DNA from: Pelomonas dachongensis
GTDB lineage: Bacteria; Pseudomonadota; Gammaproteobacteria; Burkholderiales; Burkholderiaceae_C
Direction of reading: 5' to 3'
Assembly: GCF_043555865.1 (NCBI RefSeq)
Contig: NZ_JBIGHY010000006.1
Location: 302,429 to 366,428, forward strand
DNA length: 64,000 nt
Below the pieces are notes generated by a model. It made no database searches and was not told where the DNA came from. It saw only the letters and a program-made list of their open reading frames with translations. The position numbers were made by a program, and so were the translations under genes. This document shows positions 1-8,654 of this stretch, piece after piece (the stretch's first letter is position 1; each line of letters starts with the position of its first letter).

Positions 1-502
1 TGGCCAATGCTGCAGCGCGCTTTGGATCGTTGTCATCTACTTCGATAGCAATCAACCCATCTTTCTTGTTGAAAGAAATTCGAGATACCGATCGGAGAAC
101 TTCTCGCGCTTCAAATCGGTGCTGAGTTTTATAGAGCTGTTGAAGTTGAAATTGATCAATCAACCTGTCAGCGATGGTTCTGCTCTGAAGCAGAGATACA
201 TACATGTCACCTGACCCTTTTGCAGCTCCACCCGACAGCCCTGCAAGCGATCCAAGAGAGGAGTTCAAGGCGGCAGTCAAGGCGCCGCCGCTGCCACCCT
301 GCGGCGGCAGGAAGCTGGTACGCGCAGTGAACTGAGGGGTCATCAGATAGGTCGCGCACAGCGCGATAGCACCGGCGGCAAACGATCCAAAAATCAGGCG
401 GCGCCAGTGTCGAGCAAGCTCACGTGCAACATCTATCAAGCTGATCTCGGCTTCGCGGGCAGCAGTGTTATCTGCCCTACCCTCGGTGGGGAGTTGCGTC
501 AT
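1..502 (-). CDS. Wzz-type polysaccharide chain-length determinant (partial, N-terminal part)
   Basis: This coding region starts with ATG at 502 and runs off the left edge, leaving about 167 codons. The product has a short cytoplasmic start, a transmembrane segment at about residues 36-53 (RLIFGSFAAGAIALCATYLM), then a periplasmic part beginning with the TPQFTARTSFLPP stretch seen in Wzz/GNVR proteins that set polysaccharide chain length. Its start lies 2 bases past the stop of the Wza-like exporter gene, so the two are one operon. The C-terminal half, which would carry the second membrane helix or a kinase domain, lies outside the window. The family call is strong; the exact polysaccharide is unknown. 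Confidence 0.8.
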   Translation of the reverse strand, partial: MTQLPTEGRADNTAAREAEISLIDVARELARHWRRLIFGSFAAGAIALCATYLMTPQFTARTSFLPPQGGSGGALTAALNSSLGSLAGLSGGAAKGSGDMYVSLLQSRTIADRLIDQFQLQQLYKTQHRFEAREVLRSVSRISFNKKDGLIAIEVDDNDPKRAAALA

Positions 503-504
503 TA

Positions 505-2394
505 TCAATTCCTGATGGTCTTGAGGGCCGCAGCGCCAAGTCCGAATTGGTAAAGGATCTGTGTCCAGTCCTTCGCCTCTTGCATGAACGTGGTCTTATT
601 CATCTCCTCCGGTACAAAGACTGTATCGCCCGGCAAAGCCTGCAGACTAGCCAGGCGCGAGCCAAAGTTGATCCACCCACCCCCTGTGCTGCGTGAACTC
701 GTGACGGAGCCATTGGCGCGAATGACGAAGATGCTGCCGGTGTCTGCGCCACGGGTCGGGCCGCCGGCGAGTTGCAGGATGTCTTCAACGGAATTGCCGT
801 CGCTCAGCAGGTAACTGCCGCCGTTGAAGACGCTGCCGAACACCCCCACGGTGTTGGGGCGCGGCGGTATATAGAGGCGGTCGCCATCCTCTACAGGCAG
901 TGAAGGCAGTTGTGCGGACTCCGCCTTCAGATCCAAAACGATGCGACCTGTCGGGCGAATTGCACGCAAACGCTCAATCAAGCGGCTAGTGCTGAGTTGG
1001 TTCTGCGTAACTGCCTGGGCGTCGTCCGAGCTGGCGACCTTCTTCGTTGCGTTGTTGCGAGTGAAGTCAGTCTCGAGGTCGCGCAACGCGCGGTCGTACT
1101 GCACCTCCTGGACTTTTCTGACGCTCTCGCGCGAGAAATCGGTGCCGAACACATAGGCTTGCGTTGTGAACCCCCCCGCCGCCTGCACAGCCTCCATCAG
1201 CGTGCTCGTTGGGGGTAGCACGTAGTCGCCGGGGCGTGCCACTTCACCTTCGATTCGGACATTTTTGTACTGTTTGGCTTGCGGCAGTGCGGCCGTCACG
1301 CTGTTGAACGCCCTCACCACATCGCCGTTGGCGACCTTCTGTTCACCATCGCGAGGCATGGCCAGCACAACCACCCTACGGTCATTGCGCTCACTGAGGC
1401 GCTCGATGGCCAGTCGGGTGGTATCGGCTACGGTAGAAAGTCCGCCCACGTAGGCGAGGGCGTCGCTCACGGTGTCGCCGGACGTCAGCTCAATGACCGC
1501 CGGCTTATTGACGCTGCCGATCATTGCGATTTGCGGACCAATGGGGCCGACGTGGAGGACGTCATCCGCCTGCAGCGGTAGGTCACCCCTCTTGTCGCCG
1601 CGCACCAGCATGTCGTAGAGGTCAAAGCGAGTCACAACCTGGCCGTTGCGGCGCAGCTCGATGTTGCGGAGACTTCCGGCCACAGAAGGCCCCCCAGATT
1701 GCACCAGGCCGGTCATCACGGTCGCCAGGCTGCTGACGCTGTAGGCGCCTGGCTTGGTGACGAAGCCGGTGACGTAGTACCGAATACTGCGCAGCCGGCC
1801 CAGCGTGGCGCTCAGTTGGAAGTTCTTGAACACCTGCCCGACGCGTCGCGTCAGCAGGTCATTGAGGTCCGCGTGGCGCACGCCCGCGACTACGACAGGG
1901 CCGACGCGCGGAACGACGATGCGACCGGACCGATCCACGGTCAGGCGCAGGTCGGCATCGACGGAGCCCCACAGCGTCAGCTGGATCTCGTCGCCCAAGC
2001 CTACGATGTAGTCGGGTGGTACCTGGCGATTGGCCTCCGTGGCAGCCACGCTGCGGCTGGGTAGCATCAAGTCGCTGCCCAGCCGCCGGATGGGCGCCCC
2101 CGCCAACTGCGATGCATACGTCTCGAATTCACTGCGCTTGGTGCCGGCGCCAACTAATTGGTCTGAATTGCCGGGCGGTGTCGCCAGGCCTTCTGTCAGC
2201 TGCGCAGACTCTCCGGCGGCATTGGATCGAGGCAAATTCAGCCGGATTGGCCCTTGGCCAGCGCTTGAGCTGTCAACGTCTGTCGCATCAATGGCTGGAG
2301 CGACGGCGGCCGCAGAACTGCTCCACAACGCCAAGACAGTGAGGCCACATGAAATGGGGTGCCGGCGAAGAACGTTCATCAGTGAATGGTGCAT
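505..2394 (-). CDS. Wza-like polysaccharide export protein with SLBB domains
   Basis: An outer-membrane or periplasmic polysaccharide export protein of 629 residues. Residues 1-30 look like a signal peptide. A Poly_export domain begins at about residue 127 (PPDYIVGLGDEIQLTLWG), followed by at least three SLBB-like beta-grasp repeats, at about 205-290, 370-420 and 510-550. It is longer than E. coli Wza (about 380 residues) and resembles the large SLBB exporters of exopolysaccharide loci in betaproteobacteria. No lipobox Cys is obvious. An alternative Met at residue 6 could be the start; neither site has a clear ribosome binding site. The Wzz-like gene follows immediately. Confidence 0.85.
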   Translation of the reverse strand: MHHSLMNVLRRHPISCGLTVLALWSSSAAAVAPAIDATDVDSSSAGQGPIRLNLPRSNAAGESAQLTEGLATPPGNSDQLVGAGTKRSEFETYASQLAGAPIRRLGSDLMLPSRSVAATEANRQVPPDYIVGLGDEIQLTLWGSVDADLRLTVDRSGRIVVPRVGPVVVAGVRHADLNDLLTRRVGQVFKNFQLSATLGRLRSIRYYVTGFVTKPGAYSVSSLATVMTGLVQSGGPSVAGSLRNIELRRNGQVVTRFDLYDMLVRGDKRGDLPLQADDVLHVGPIGPQIAMIGSVNKPAVIELTSGDTVSDALAYVGGLSTVADTTRLAIERLSERNDRRVVVLAMPRDGEQKVANGDVVRAFNSVTAALPQAKQYKNVRIEGEVARPGDYVLPPTSTLMEAVQAAGGFTTQAYVFGTDFSRESVRKVQEVQYDRALRDLETDFTRNNATKKVASSDDAQAVTQNQLSTSRLIERLRAIRPTGRIVLDLKAESAQLPSLPVEDGDRLYIPPRPNTVGVFGSVFNGGSYLLSDGNSVEDILQLAGGPTRGADTGSIFVIRANGSVTSSRSTGGGWINFGSRLASLQALPGDTVFVPEEMNKTTFMQEAKDWTQILYQFGLGAAALKTIRN

Positions 2395-2491
2395 GAAGGG
2401 CCGGTCGGGTCGAGCCGACGCCTTGAAGGCAAATGGACGCGGATTCTAGTGGGCATCCCAACCGGAATTCCTGCGGCAGGCTCTCTCTAGA

Positions 2492-3592
2492 ATGGCGTTA
2501 ATGCTCTATCTTCTCGTGTCATTTCTTGTTGCTGCGGTGGTGACCCTGCTCGTCATCCATTCCTCGCGCAGCCACGCGCATTTCTCTGCTGACGTCGATC
2601 TTTCCGGCCCCCAGAAGTTCCATGCCGCGCCGGTGCCGCGCATCGGCGGCGTGGGAATGTTCACCGGCCTGCTGTGTTGCATATTGGTCGCAGCCTTTAC
2701 GGCGCGGCCTGACTGGAAGTTCGGTGCGATGCTGCTGGCCTGCGGGCTGCCAGCGTTCCTGGCGGGCCTGGTCGAGGATTTGACCAAGCGCGTGTCGCCG
2801 GCGAAGCGGTTGCTGGCCACTGCGATCTCGGCTGCGCTCGGCAGTTGGCTGCTGGGCGCGACCATCACCAAGACCGACATCCCGGGCATTGACTGGCTGG
2901 TGTCCTCGGCTGCTGGCGCATGGATTGCAACGGTGTTCACCGTCTCCGGCGTCGCGAACGCGGTCAACATCATTGACGGCTTCAACGGCCTGTCGTCCAT
3001 GTGCGTGAGCCTCATGCTGCTGGTGTTTGCCTATGTGGCCTACCAGGTGGGCGACGTCACCCTGGCGCTGTGGGCCTTGGCGGGCGTGGGTGCGGCGTTG
3101 GGCTTCTTTGTCTGGAATTTCCCGGCAGGCCTGATTTTTCTGGGTGACGGTGGTGCCTACTTCCTGGGCTTCTACCTGGCCGAGATCGGCATCCTGCTGG
3201 TCGGGCGCAATGCCGAGGTGTCGCCGCTGTTCCCGTTGATGGTCTGCATCTACCCGGTGTTCGAGACGCTGTTCTCCATGTACCGCCGCCAGATCGTGCG
3301 CTCGGTTCCCGCCGCCCTGCCGGACGGTATCCATCTCCATTCGCTGATCTACCGCCGCCTGATGCGCTGGGCCATCGGTGCGCGTGACGCCCGCGCGATG
3401 ACGCGCCGCAACTCCATGACGGCGCCCTATTTGTGGATGCTGTGCCTGTCGTCGCTGCTGCCCGCTCTGGCCTTCTGGGACTCCACGCCGCTGATCGCCG
3501 TTTGCATGCTTTTGTTCATCGTCACCTACGTGGGGCTGTATCGCCGCATCGTGCGATTCAAGACGCCCAAATGGCTGGTCATCACGCGTTGA
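2492..3592 (+). CDS. WecA/MraY-family polyprenyl-phosphate glycosyl-1-phosphate transferase
   Basis: A multi-pass inner-membrane enzyme (366 residues, about 10 helices) that would transfer a sugar-1-phosphate from a UDP-sugar to undecaprenyl phosphate, the first step in building a lipid-linked polysaccharide. Family landmarks are visible: KFHAAPVPRIGG at about 42-53, an acidic EDLTKR at 95-100, NIIDGFNGLSS at 159-169, FLGDGGAYFLG at 216-226, and the HLHSLIYRR loop near residue 283. It is divergent from the exporter gene with 97 bases between them, so the two halves of this polysaccharide locus probably share a promoter region. The donor sugar (GlcNAc or another) cannot be read from sequence. 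Confidence 0.85.
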   Translation: MALMLYLLVSFLVAAVVTLLVIHSSRSHAHFSADVDLSGPQKFHAAPVPRIGGVGMFTGLLCCILVAAFTARPDWKFGAMLLACGLPAFLAGLVEDLTKRVSPAKRLLATAISAALGSWLLGATITKTDIPGIDWLVSSAAGAWIATVFTVSGVANAVNIIDGFNGLSSMCVSLMLLVFAYVAYQVGDVTLALWALAGVGAALGFFVWNFPAGLIFLGDGGAYFLGFYLAEIGILLVGRNAEVSPLFPLMVCIYPVFETLFSMYRRQIVRSVPAALPDGIHLHSLIYRRLMRWAIGARDARAMTRRNSMTAPYLWMLCLSSLLPALAFWDSTPLIAVCMLLFIVTYVGLYRRIVRFKTPKWLVITR

Positions 3593-3628
3593 AAGGGTTT
3601 CCAGGTACTCCGGCGATAATCGTCGGAT

Positions 3629-5149
3629 ATGAGCGAACACGCTTTCGAGCCTGACACGACCGCCACCGCGGTCGAAACCTCCGCGCCGCCCGCGCGGTTT
3701 GATACCCTTCCCCTGGACGCCAAGCTGCTGCGTGCCGTGGCCGATTCCGGCTACCTGACGATGACGCCCATCCAGGCCAAGGCGATCCCCATCGTGCTGG
3801 AAGGGCGTGACGTGATGGGTGCCGCGCAGACCGGCACCGGCAAGACGGCCGCCTTCTCCATCCCGCTGCTGCAGCGCATGCTCAAGCATGAGAACCCCAG
3901 CGTGTCGCCCGCCCGCCACCCGGTGCGCGCGCTGGTGCTGGCGCCCACTCGCGAGCTGGCCGACCAGGTCGCCGAGAACGTCAAGAAGTACGCCAAGCAC
4001 ACGCATCTGCGCTCGGTGGTTGTCTTCGGCGGTGTCGACATGAAGCCGCAGACCGCCGCACTGAAGGCTGGCGTCGAGGTGCTGATCGCCACGCCCGGCC
4101 GCCTGCTGGACCACATCGAAGCCAAGAACTGCGTGCTGAACCAGGTCGAGTACGTGGTGCTCGACGAGGCCGACCGCATGCTGGACATCGGCTTCCTGCC
4201 CGACCTGCAGCGCATCCTCAGCTTCCTGCCCAAGACGCGCCAGACGCTGCTGTTCTCGGCCACGTTCTCGCCCGAAATCAAGCGGCTGGCACAGAGTTAC
4301 CTGCAAGACCCCATCTTGGTCGAGACCGCGCGGCCGAACCAGACGGCTTCGACCGTCGAGCAGCGCTTCATCAGCGCGACCGACGACGACAAGCGCGCCA
4401 TCATCAAGCAGATCCTGAAGGATCGTGCCATCCGCCAGGCCATCGTGTTCGGCAATTCCAAGCTGGGTGTCGCCCGCCTGGCGCGCTCGTTCGAGCGCGA
4501 CGGCCTGCGCACGGCTGCGCTGCATGGCGACAAGTCTCAGGACGAGCGGCTGAAGTCGCTGGACGCGTTCAAGCGCGGCGAGGTCGACCTGCTGGTGGCC
4601 ACCGACGTGGCCGCCCGCGGCCTGGACATCGCCGACCTGCCGGCCGTCTTCAACTTCGACGTGCCGTTCAATGCTGAGGACTACGTGCACCGTATCGGGC
4701 GCACGGGTCGGGCCGGCGCGTCCGGCCTGGCGGTCACGCTGGTCACCAAGTCCGATGCCCGCCTGGTGGCTGACATCGAGAAGCTGATCAAGCGCAAGAT
4801 CGATCCCGAGGCGTTTGAGGTGGTGGATGCCGAGCGGCCTCGTTTCGAGCACCGTCGCCGCGACGAGGTGCCGGGTGCCGAGCGTGTGGAGCGCGCGGAA
4901 CGCAGCGACCGGGGCGTGCGCGACGAGTCGTCGCCGCGCCCGCCGCGGCCGTCTTACCGCCCGCCGGCGCCGCCTGCCGACCCGTTCTTCGACAAGCCCT
5001 ATGAATCCAGCGGCCGCGATGAGCCGCCGGCCTGGGAAAAGGCCAAGTCTGCCTCGCCGGGGGCCAAGGGTCTGTCCAGCTACATCAAGCCCAAGCGCCA
5101 GGTCGCCGCGCTGTTCGGCGCCAAGAAGCCCGCGCAGGCCGAGTCCTGA
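3629..5149 (+). CDS. rhlE: DEAD-box ATP-dependent RNA helicase, RhlE type
   Basis: A cytoplasmic RNA helicase of 506 residues, used in ribosome assembly or mRNA turnover. It has a Q-motif region (FDTLPLDAKLLRAV, from 24), Walker A AQTGTGKT (66-73), PTRELADQ, TPGRLLDH, the DEAD box in VLDEADRMLDIGF, SAT, and the C-terminal motifs ARGLDIADLP and HRIGRTGRAG. The last 110 residues are a basic, Pro/Arg-rich low-complexity tail typical of RhlE paralogues. It lies 37 bases after the transferase gene but is probably an independent unit. The RhlE assignment within the family is by overall motif spelling and tail type. Confidence 0.9.
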   Translation: MSEHAFEPDTTATAVETSAPPARFDTLPLDAKLLRAVADSGYLTMTPIQAKAIPIVLEGRDVMGAAQTGTGKTAAFSIPLLQRMLKHENPSVSPARHPVRALVLAPTRELADQVAENVKKYAKHTHLRSVVVFGGVDMKPQTAALKAGVEVLIATPGRLLDHIEAKNCVLNQVEYVVLDEADRMLDIGFLPDLQRILSFLPKTRQTLLFSATFSPEIKRLAQSYLQDPILVETARPNQTASTVEQRFISATDDDKRAIIKQILKDRAIRQAIVFGNSKLGVARLARSFERDGLRTAALHGDKSQDERLKSLDAFKRGEVDLLVATDVAARGLDIADLPAVFNFDVPFNAEDYVHRIGRTGRAGASGLAVTLVTKSDARLVADIEKLIKRKIDPEAFEVVDAERPRFEHRRRDEVPGAERVERAERSDRGVRDESSPRPPRPSYRPPAPPADPFFDKPYESSGRDEPPAWEKAKSASPGAKGLSSYIKPKRQVAALFGAKKPAQAES

Positions 5150-5159
5150 GCGGCGGCGC

Positions 5160-5927
5160 TCAGGCCAGCAGCGCAAACACCGCAGGGATGCGGTCGGGCA
5201 GGGTGGTGCGGTTGGCGCGCCAGTCGGCCACCGTGGCGGTCTGGGTCCAGCCGCCGGGCAGTGTCAGGCCCACGCTGACGGACAGTCGCGTCGACGGCTT
5301 CAGCGTGGCGAGCAAGGCCTGGCGCAGCGCCTCATTGCGGTAGGGCGTCTCGATCAACAGCTGGGTCTGTTGTGCCCTGGCGGACAGTGCCTCCAGCTCA
5401 CGGATGCGCGCCGTGCGTCCGCCTGCATCCACGGGCAGATAGCCCACGAAAGCGAAGCTCTGGCCGTTGAGTCCGCTGGCGGCCAGCGCCAGCAGCAGGG
5501 AGCTCGGGCCCGACAGCGCGACGACTTCGATGCCCGCCTCATGTGCAAGTGCCACCAGCCGCGCGCCCGGGTCGGCCACTGCGGGCAGCCCTGCCTCCGA
5601 GATCAGGCCCAGGTCGTGTCCCGACTGCACCGGGTCCAGCAAGGCGAGCCATGCCGCGGCGTCGTCGCCACCGCCGCGGCCTCCCTTGGGCGGGCGCGGC
5701 AACTCGGTGATCTGCAGGGCCTGCAATGGCTGAGCCAGCGGCACGAGGGCGTCGACGCGCTTGAGCAGGGCGCGTGTGGTCTTCGCACTTTCTGCCGCCC
5801 AGTGCGTCAGGCGCGCGGCAGTTGCGATCACGTGCTGTGGCAGCACCTCGCGCAGGTCCAGGGAGTCGTCCACGCCGAAATCCAGCGTGTTGGGCATCAG
5901 CATCAATCGTCCCCGCGTCGCGCTCAT
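5160..5927 (-). CDS. SAM-dependent methyltransferase, tetrapyrrole-methylase (RsmI-like) fold
   Basis: A 255-residue protein with the tetrapyrrole-methylase fold: the SEAGLPAVADPGARLV segment and the VVALSGPSSLLLALAASGLNGQSFAFVGYLP segment correspond to conserved loops of RsmI-type rRNA methyltransferases. It is shorter than RsmI and probably a paralogue. The start chosen, MSATRGR at 5927, overlaps the stop of the upstream maf gene by four bases (ATGA), indicating translational coupling; an in-frame upstream start at 5966 would lie inside maf. The substrate is not known. It converges tail to tail with rhlE, 10 bases apart. Confidence 0.75.
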   Translation of the reverse strand: MSATRGRLMLMPNTLDFGVDDSLDLREVLPQHVIATAARLTHWAAESAKTTRALLKRVDALVPLAQPLQALQITELPRPPKGGRGGGDDAAAWLALLDPVQSGHDLGLISEAGLPAVADPGARLVALAHEAGIEVVALSGPSSLLLALAASGLNGQSFAFVGYLPVDAGGRTARIRELEALSARAQQTQLLIETPYRNEALRQALLATLKPSTRLSVSVGLTLPGGWTQTATVADWRANRTTLPDRIPAVFALLA

Positions 5928-6499
5928 GCCAGCGGCTCCAGCCCGGCGCGGCGCAGCAGCGCGCACGTGCGGATCAGCGGCAGCCCCACCAGCGCGGTGG
6001 GGTCGTCGGACTCGACGGCGTCCAGCAGCGCAATGCCCAGGCTCTCGACCTTGGCGCTGCCGGCGCAGTCGTAGGGCTCATCGGCGCGCAGGTAGGCCTC
6101 GATGGCGGCGTCGGTGAGTTCTCGCACCTGCACGCGCACCTCGGCGCGTTCGATGGCGGCCAGCCCGGGTGCGACGACAGCAACGGCGGTTTGGAAGACC
6201 ACCTCGCGCCCGCTCATGCGCCGAAGCTGCGCCGCGGCGGCCTCGTGGGACCCGGGCTTGCCGATGGCCTCGCCGCCGAGGTCGGCGACCTGGTCGGAGC
6301 CGATCACCACGGCGTCTGGATGCGCGGCAGCGACGGCGCGCGCCTTGGCCAGCGCCAGCCGTTCGGCCAGCGCTCCCGGCGTCTCTCCGGGCAGGGCGGC
6401 CTCGTCGACGGCCGGGCTGATGGCCTCAAACGGCAGGCGCAGCCGTGACAGCAGCTCGTGACGGTATCGGGAGGTGGAGGCAAGGATCAGGCGGGGCAT
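5924..6499 (-). CDS. Maf-family nucleotide pyrophosphatase, YceF subfamily
   Basis: A 191-residue cytoplasmic house-cleaning enzyme that hydrolyses non-canonical nucleoside triphosphates. The N-terminal signature LILASTSRYRHELLSRL matches the YceF (m7GTP pyrophosphatase) branch rather than the YhdE dTTP/UTP branch. The VIGSDQVADLGGEAIGKPG loop supplies the catalytic Asp and Lys region. It is divergent from yceD, with only 32 bases between the start codons, an arrangement common near rpmF in proteobacteria. Coupled to the downstream methyltransferase by an ATGA overlap. Confidence 0.88.
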   Translation of the reverse strand: MPRLILASTSRYRHELLSRLRLPFEAISPAVDEAALPGETPGALAERLALAKARAVAAAHPDAVVIGSDQVADLGGEAIGKPGSHEAAAAQLRRMSGREVVFQTAVAVVAPGLAAIERAEVRVQVRELTDAAIEAYLRADEPYDCAGSAKVESLGIALLDAVESDDPTALVGLPLIRTCALLRRAGLEPLA

Positions 6500-6531
6500 G
6501 CGGTCATTCTCGCCCGCCTAAACTGCGGGAT

Positions 6532-7092
6532 ATGAAACCGCGCGCCTTTGTTCCTGAGAAGCTCGATGTCGCCGTCTTCGCCCGTGAAGATGGCAGCCTG
6601 GAGGGCGAGTGGCCGGCTGTCACACTGCAGCGCCTGGCCGATTCCGCTGCGCCCGAGGCACCCGCGTCAGGCTGGCCCGCGCTGCGCTGGAGCCTGCGCG
6701 GCGAGATCCGCCAGCCCAAGGGCGGCAAGGCCCAGACGTGGCTGCATCTGCGCTGCCATGCCGAGGTCGCGCTGACCTGCCAGCGCTGCCTCAAGCCGGT
6801 CACCGAGGCGCTGGACATCGACCGCTGGATCCGTTTCGTCGAGAGCGAGGCAGAGGCCGAGGCGCTGGACGCGGACAGTGAGGACGACGTGCTGGCGCTG
6901 CCACGCCATCTGGACGCCCGCGAGCTGATCGAGGACGAGTTGCTGCTGGCGTTGCCGCTGGTGCCGCGTCACGAAACCTGCCCTGAGCCACTGGCCCATG
7001 TCGATGATGACGAGGAGGCCGACGCCGAACTGGAGCGTCCCAACCCGTTCGCGGCGCTGGCGGCCCTGAAGAAGTCCGGCGGCAGCGCCTGA
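6532..7092 (+). CDS. yceD: YceD/DUF177 family protein (23S rRNA accumulation)
   Basis: A 186-residue acidic protein of the DUF177/YceD family, which in E. coli and plants is needed for normal 23S rRNA levels. The conserved core includes CQRCLKPVTEAL at about 83-94 (a CxxC pair) and a run of acidic residues (EADAELERPNPFAALAALK) at the end. The ATG at 6532 (MKPRAF) was chosen because the earlier in-frame start at 6445 would lie inside the divergent maf gene. It sits directly upstream of rpmF, as in many proteobacteria, although rpmF has its own promoter. Confidence 0.88.
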   Translation: MKPRAFVPEKLDVAVFAREDGSLEGEWPAVTLQRLADSAAPEAPASGWPALRWSLRGEIRQPKGGKAQTWLHLRCHAEVALTCQRCLKPVTEALDIDRWIRFVESEAEAEALDADSEDDVLALPRHLDARELIEDELLLALPLVPRHETCPEPLAHVDDDEEADAELERPNPFAALAALKKSGGSA

Positions 7093-7141
7093 GTTCCGCC
7101 ATGCCCTGCCGGCGTCCACGAGCCCCGGTTTCAGGCGGGGT

Positions 7142-7170
7142 TTGGCGAACTGCACATTCAGCGCTATACT
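7142..7170 (+). promoter_or_regulatory. Sigma-70-type promoter for rpmF
   Basis: TTGGCG at 7142-7147 and TATACT at 7165-7170 are separated by 17 bases. They match the -35 and -10 consensus well and precede rpmF by about 100 bases, leaving a leader of roughly 93 bases. The call rests on pattern only. Confidence 0.65.
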
Positions 7171-7269
7171 CGTGGGCTTTTCTGCGGCCTGGAGATCGAG
7201 CGCAAGTCTCTCTCCCCGGGGCAGAGCCCCAAAGTCCGCCCTCAAACCCCGCAGAGTCTGGAGTTTTTC

Positions 7270-7455
7270 ATGGCTGTTCAGCAAAACAAGAAGTCGCCTT
7301 CCAAGCGCGGCATGCACCGTTCCCACAACGCCCTGGTCACGCCGGGCACGGCCGTCGAGTCGACGACCGGCGAAGTGCACCTGCGTCACCACATCAGCCC
7401 CAACGGCTTTTATCGTGGCCGCAAGGTGCTGAAGAGCAAGGCCGACGCGGCTTGA
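7270..7455 (+). CDS. rpmF: 50S ribosomal protein L32
   Basis: A 61-residue ribosomal protein with the diagnostic start MAVQQNKKSPSKRGMHRSHN and the GEVHLRHHISPNGFYRGRKV core. The usual four zinc-binding cysteines are absent, so this is the zinc-free form of L32. It opens the classical rpmF-plsX-fab cluster that links ribosome and membrane-lipid synthesis. Length and sequence leave no real doubt. Confidence 0.97.
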   Translation: MAVQQNKKSPSKRGMHRSHNALVTPGTAVESTTGEVHLRHHISPNGFYRGRKVLKSKADAA

Positions 7456-7500
7456 TGCTCTCGCGCCGCCGCGTGGCGGTGCGCATCGATGAATCTGCCG

Positions 7501-7540
7501 ACCCGGCCTGCGCATGGCGCTGTGCCGGGTTTGGTCTTTT
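7501..7540 (+). terminator. Possible terminator/attenuator between rpmF and plsX
   Basis: Arms ACCCGGC (7501-7507) and GCCGGGT (7524-7530) form a 7-pair stem followed by TTGGTCTTTT. It could partly end rpmF transcription so that the ribosomal protein is made in excess over the lipid enzymes. The T-run is imperfect, so partial termination is the more likely reading. Confidence 0.5.
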
Positions 7541-7559
7541 CTGAATCGCTTTCGCCTCC

Positions 7560-8654
7560 ATGACCCACGCGCCCCTGCCTGATCCTGTCCGTCTTGTCGT
7601 CGACTGCATGGGCGGCGACCACGGCCCTTCGGTCACGCTGCCGGCCTGCCGCGCCTTCCTCGACAAGCACCCCGGTGCCGAGCTGATCCTGGTCGGCAAG
7701 CCCGAGGCGCTGACCGCAGCCGATGCCTGGCCGCGCTGCCGCATCGTTGCGGCCAGCGAGGTCGTCACGATGGACGACCCCATCGAGGTGGCGCTGCGCC
7801 GCAAGCGCGACTCGTCGATGCGCGTGGCCATCCAGCAGTTGAAGGAAGGCCGCGACGGTGAGGCGCCGCTGGCGCACGCCTGCGTGTCGGCCGGCAACAC
7901 CGGTGCACTGATGGCCATGGCCAAGGTGATGCTGAAGACGGTGCCCGGCATCGACCGACCGGCCATCGCCGCGGTGATGCCCAACGCTGCCGGACGCTTC
8001 ACCACCGTGCTGGACCTGGGCGCCAATGTCGACTCGTCGGCCGAGAACCTGCTGCAGTTCGCCGTGCTGGGCAGTGCGCTGGTGTCGGCCGTCGACGGCA
8101 TCGAGGAGCCCAGCGTCGGCCTGCTCAACATTGGTGAAGAGGCCATCAAGGGCAGCGAGACCATCAAGCAGGCCGGCGAACTGCTGCGCGCCGCCGGCGG
8201 GGCGGGTCAGTTGAATTTCTACGGCAACGTCGAGGGCAACGACATCTTCAAGGGCACGACGGACATCGTGGTCTGCGACGGCTTCGTCGGCAACGTCATG
8301 CTGAAGGCCTCCGAAGGGCTGGCCAGCATGATGAGCGGCTTCATCAAGACCGAGTTCACGCGCGACTGGTTCAGCATGCTGGGCGGTCTGCTGGTCAAGC
8401 CGGTGCTGAGCCGCTTCAAGCACCGCGTGGACCACCGCCGGTTCAACGGCGCGGCGCTGCTGGGCCTGCGCGGCCTGGTGTTCAAGAGCCACGGCTCGGC
8501 CGATGCCTTCGCCTTCGAGAACGCGCTGGCGCGCGCTTATGATGCCGCCCGCAACCGGCTGCTTGACCGGGTACACGACCGCATCGTCAGCACGCTGCAG
8601 GCGGGCAACACCGATGCCGGAGACACGGCGGCGCCGACCGCCCAGGCCGCATGA
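7560..8654 (+). CDS. plsX: Phosphate acyltransferase PlsX
   Basis: A peripheral membrane enzyme of 364 residues that converts acyl-ACP and phosphate into acyl-phosphate for the PlsY step of phospholipid synthesis. It shows the family start VVDCMGGDHGP (about 13-23), the SAGNTGALMAMAKV motif near 106-119, and the GNVEGNDIFKGTTDIVVCDGFVGNVMLK block near 222-249. Its end overlaps the fabH start (ATGA), so the two are translationally coupled within the fab operon. Length is normal for the family. Confidence 0.96.
   Translation: MTHAPLPDPVRLVVDCMGGDHGPSVTLPACRAFLDKHPGAELILVGKPEALTAADAWPRCRIVAASEVVTMDDPIEVALRRKRDSSMRVAIQQLKEGRDGEAPLAHACVSAGNTGALMAMAKVMLKTVPGIDRPAIAAVMPNAAGRFTTVLDLGANVDSSAENLLQFAVLGSALVSAVDGIEEPSVGLLNIGEEAIKGSETIKQAGELLRAAGGAGQLNFYGNVEGNDIFKGTTDIVVCDGFVGNVMLKASEGLASMMSGFIKTEFTRDWFSMLGGLLVKPVLSRFKHRVDHRRFNGAALLGLRGLVFKSHGSADAFAFENALARAYDAARNRLLDRVHDRIVSTLQAGNTDAGDTAAPTAQAA

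Noticed and set aside
2519..5176. Very long minus-strand frame of 885 codons
   Set aside because: It lies antisense to the intact transferase and RhlE helicase genes and has biased His/Gln/Arg composition typical of a shadow frame in high-GC DNA.
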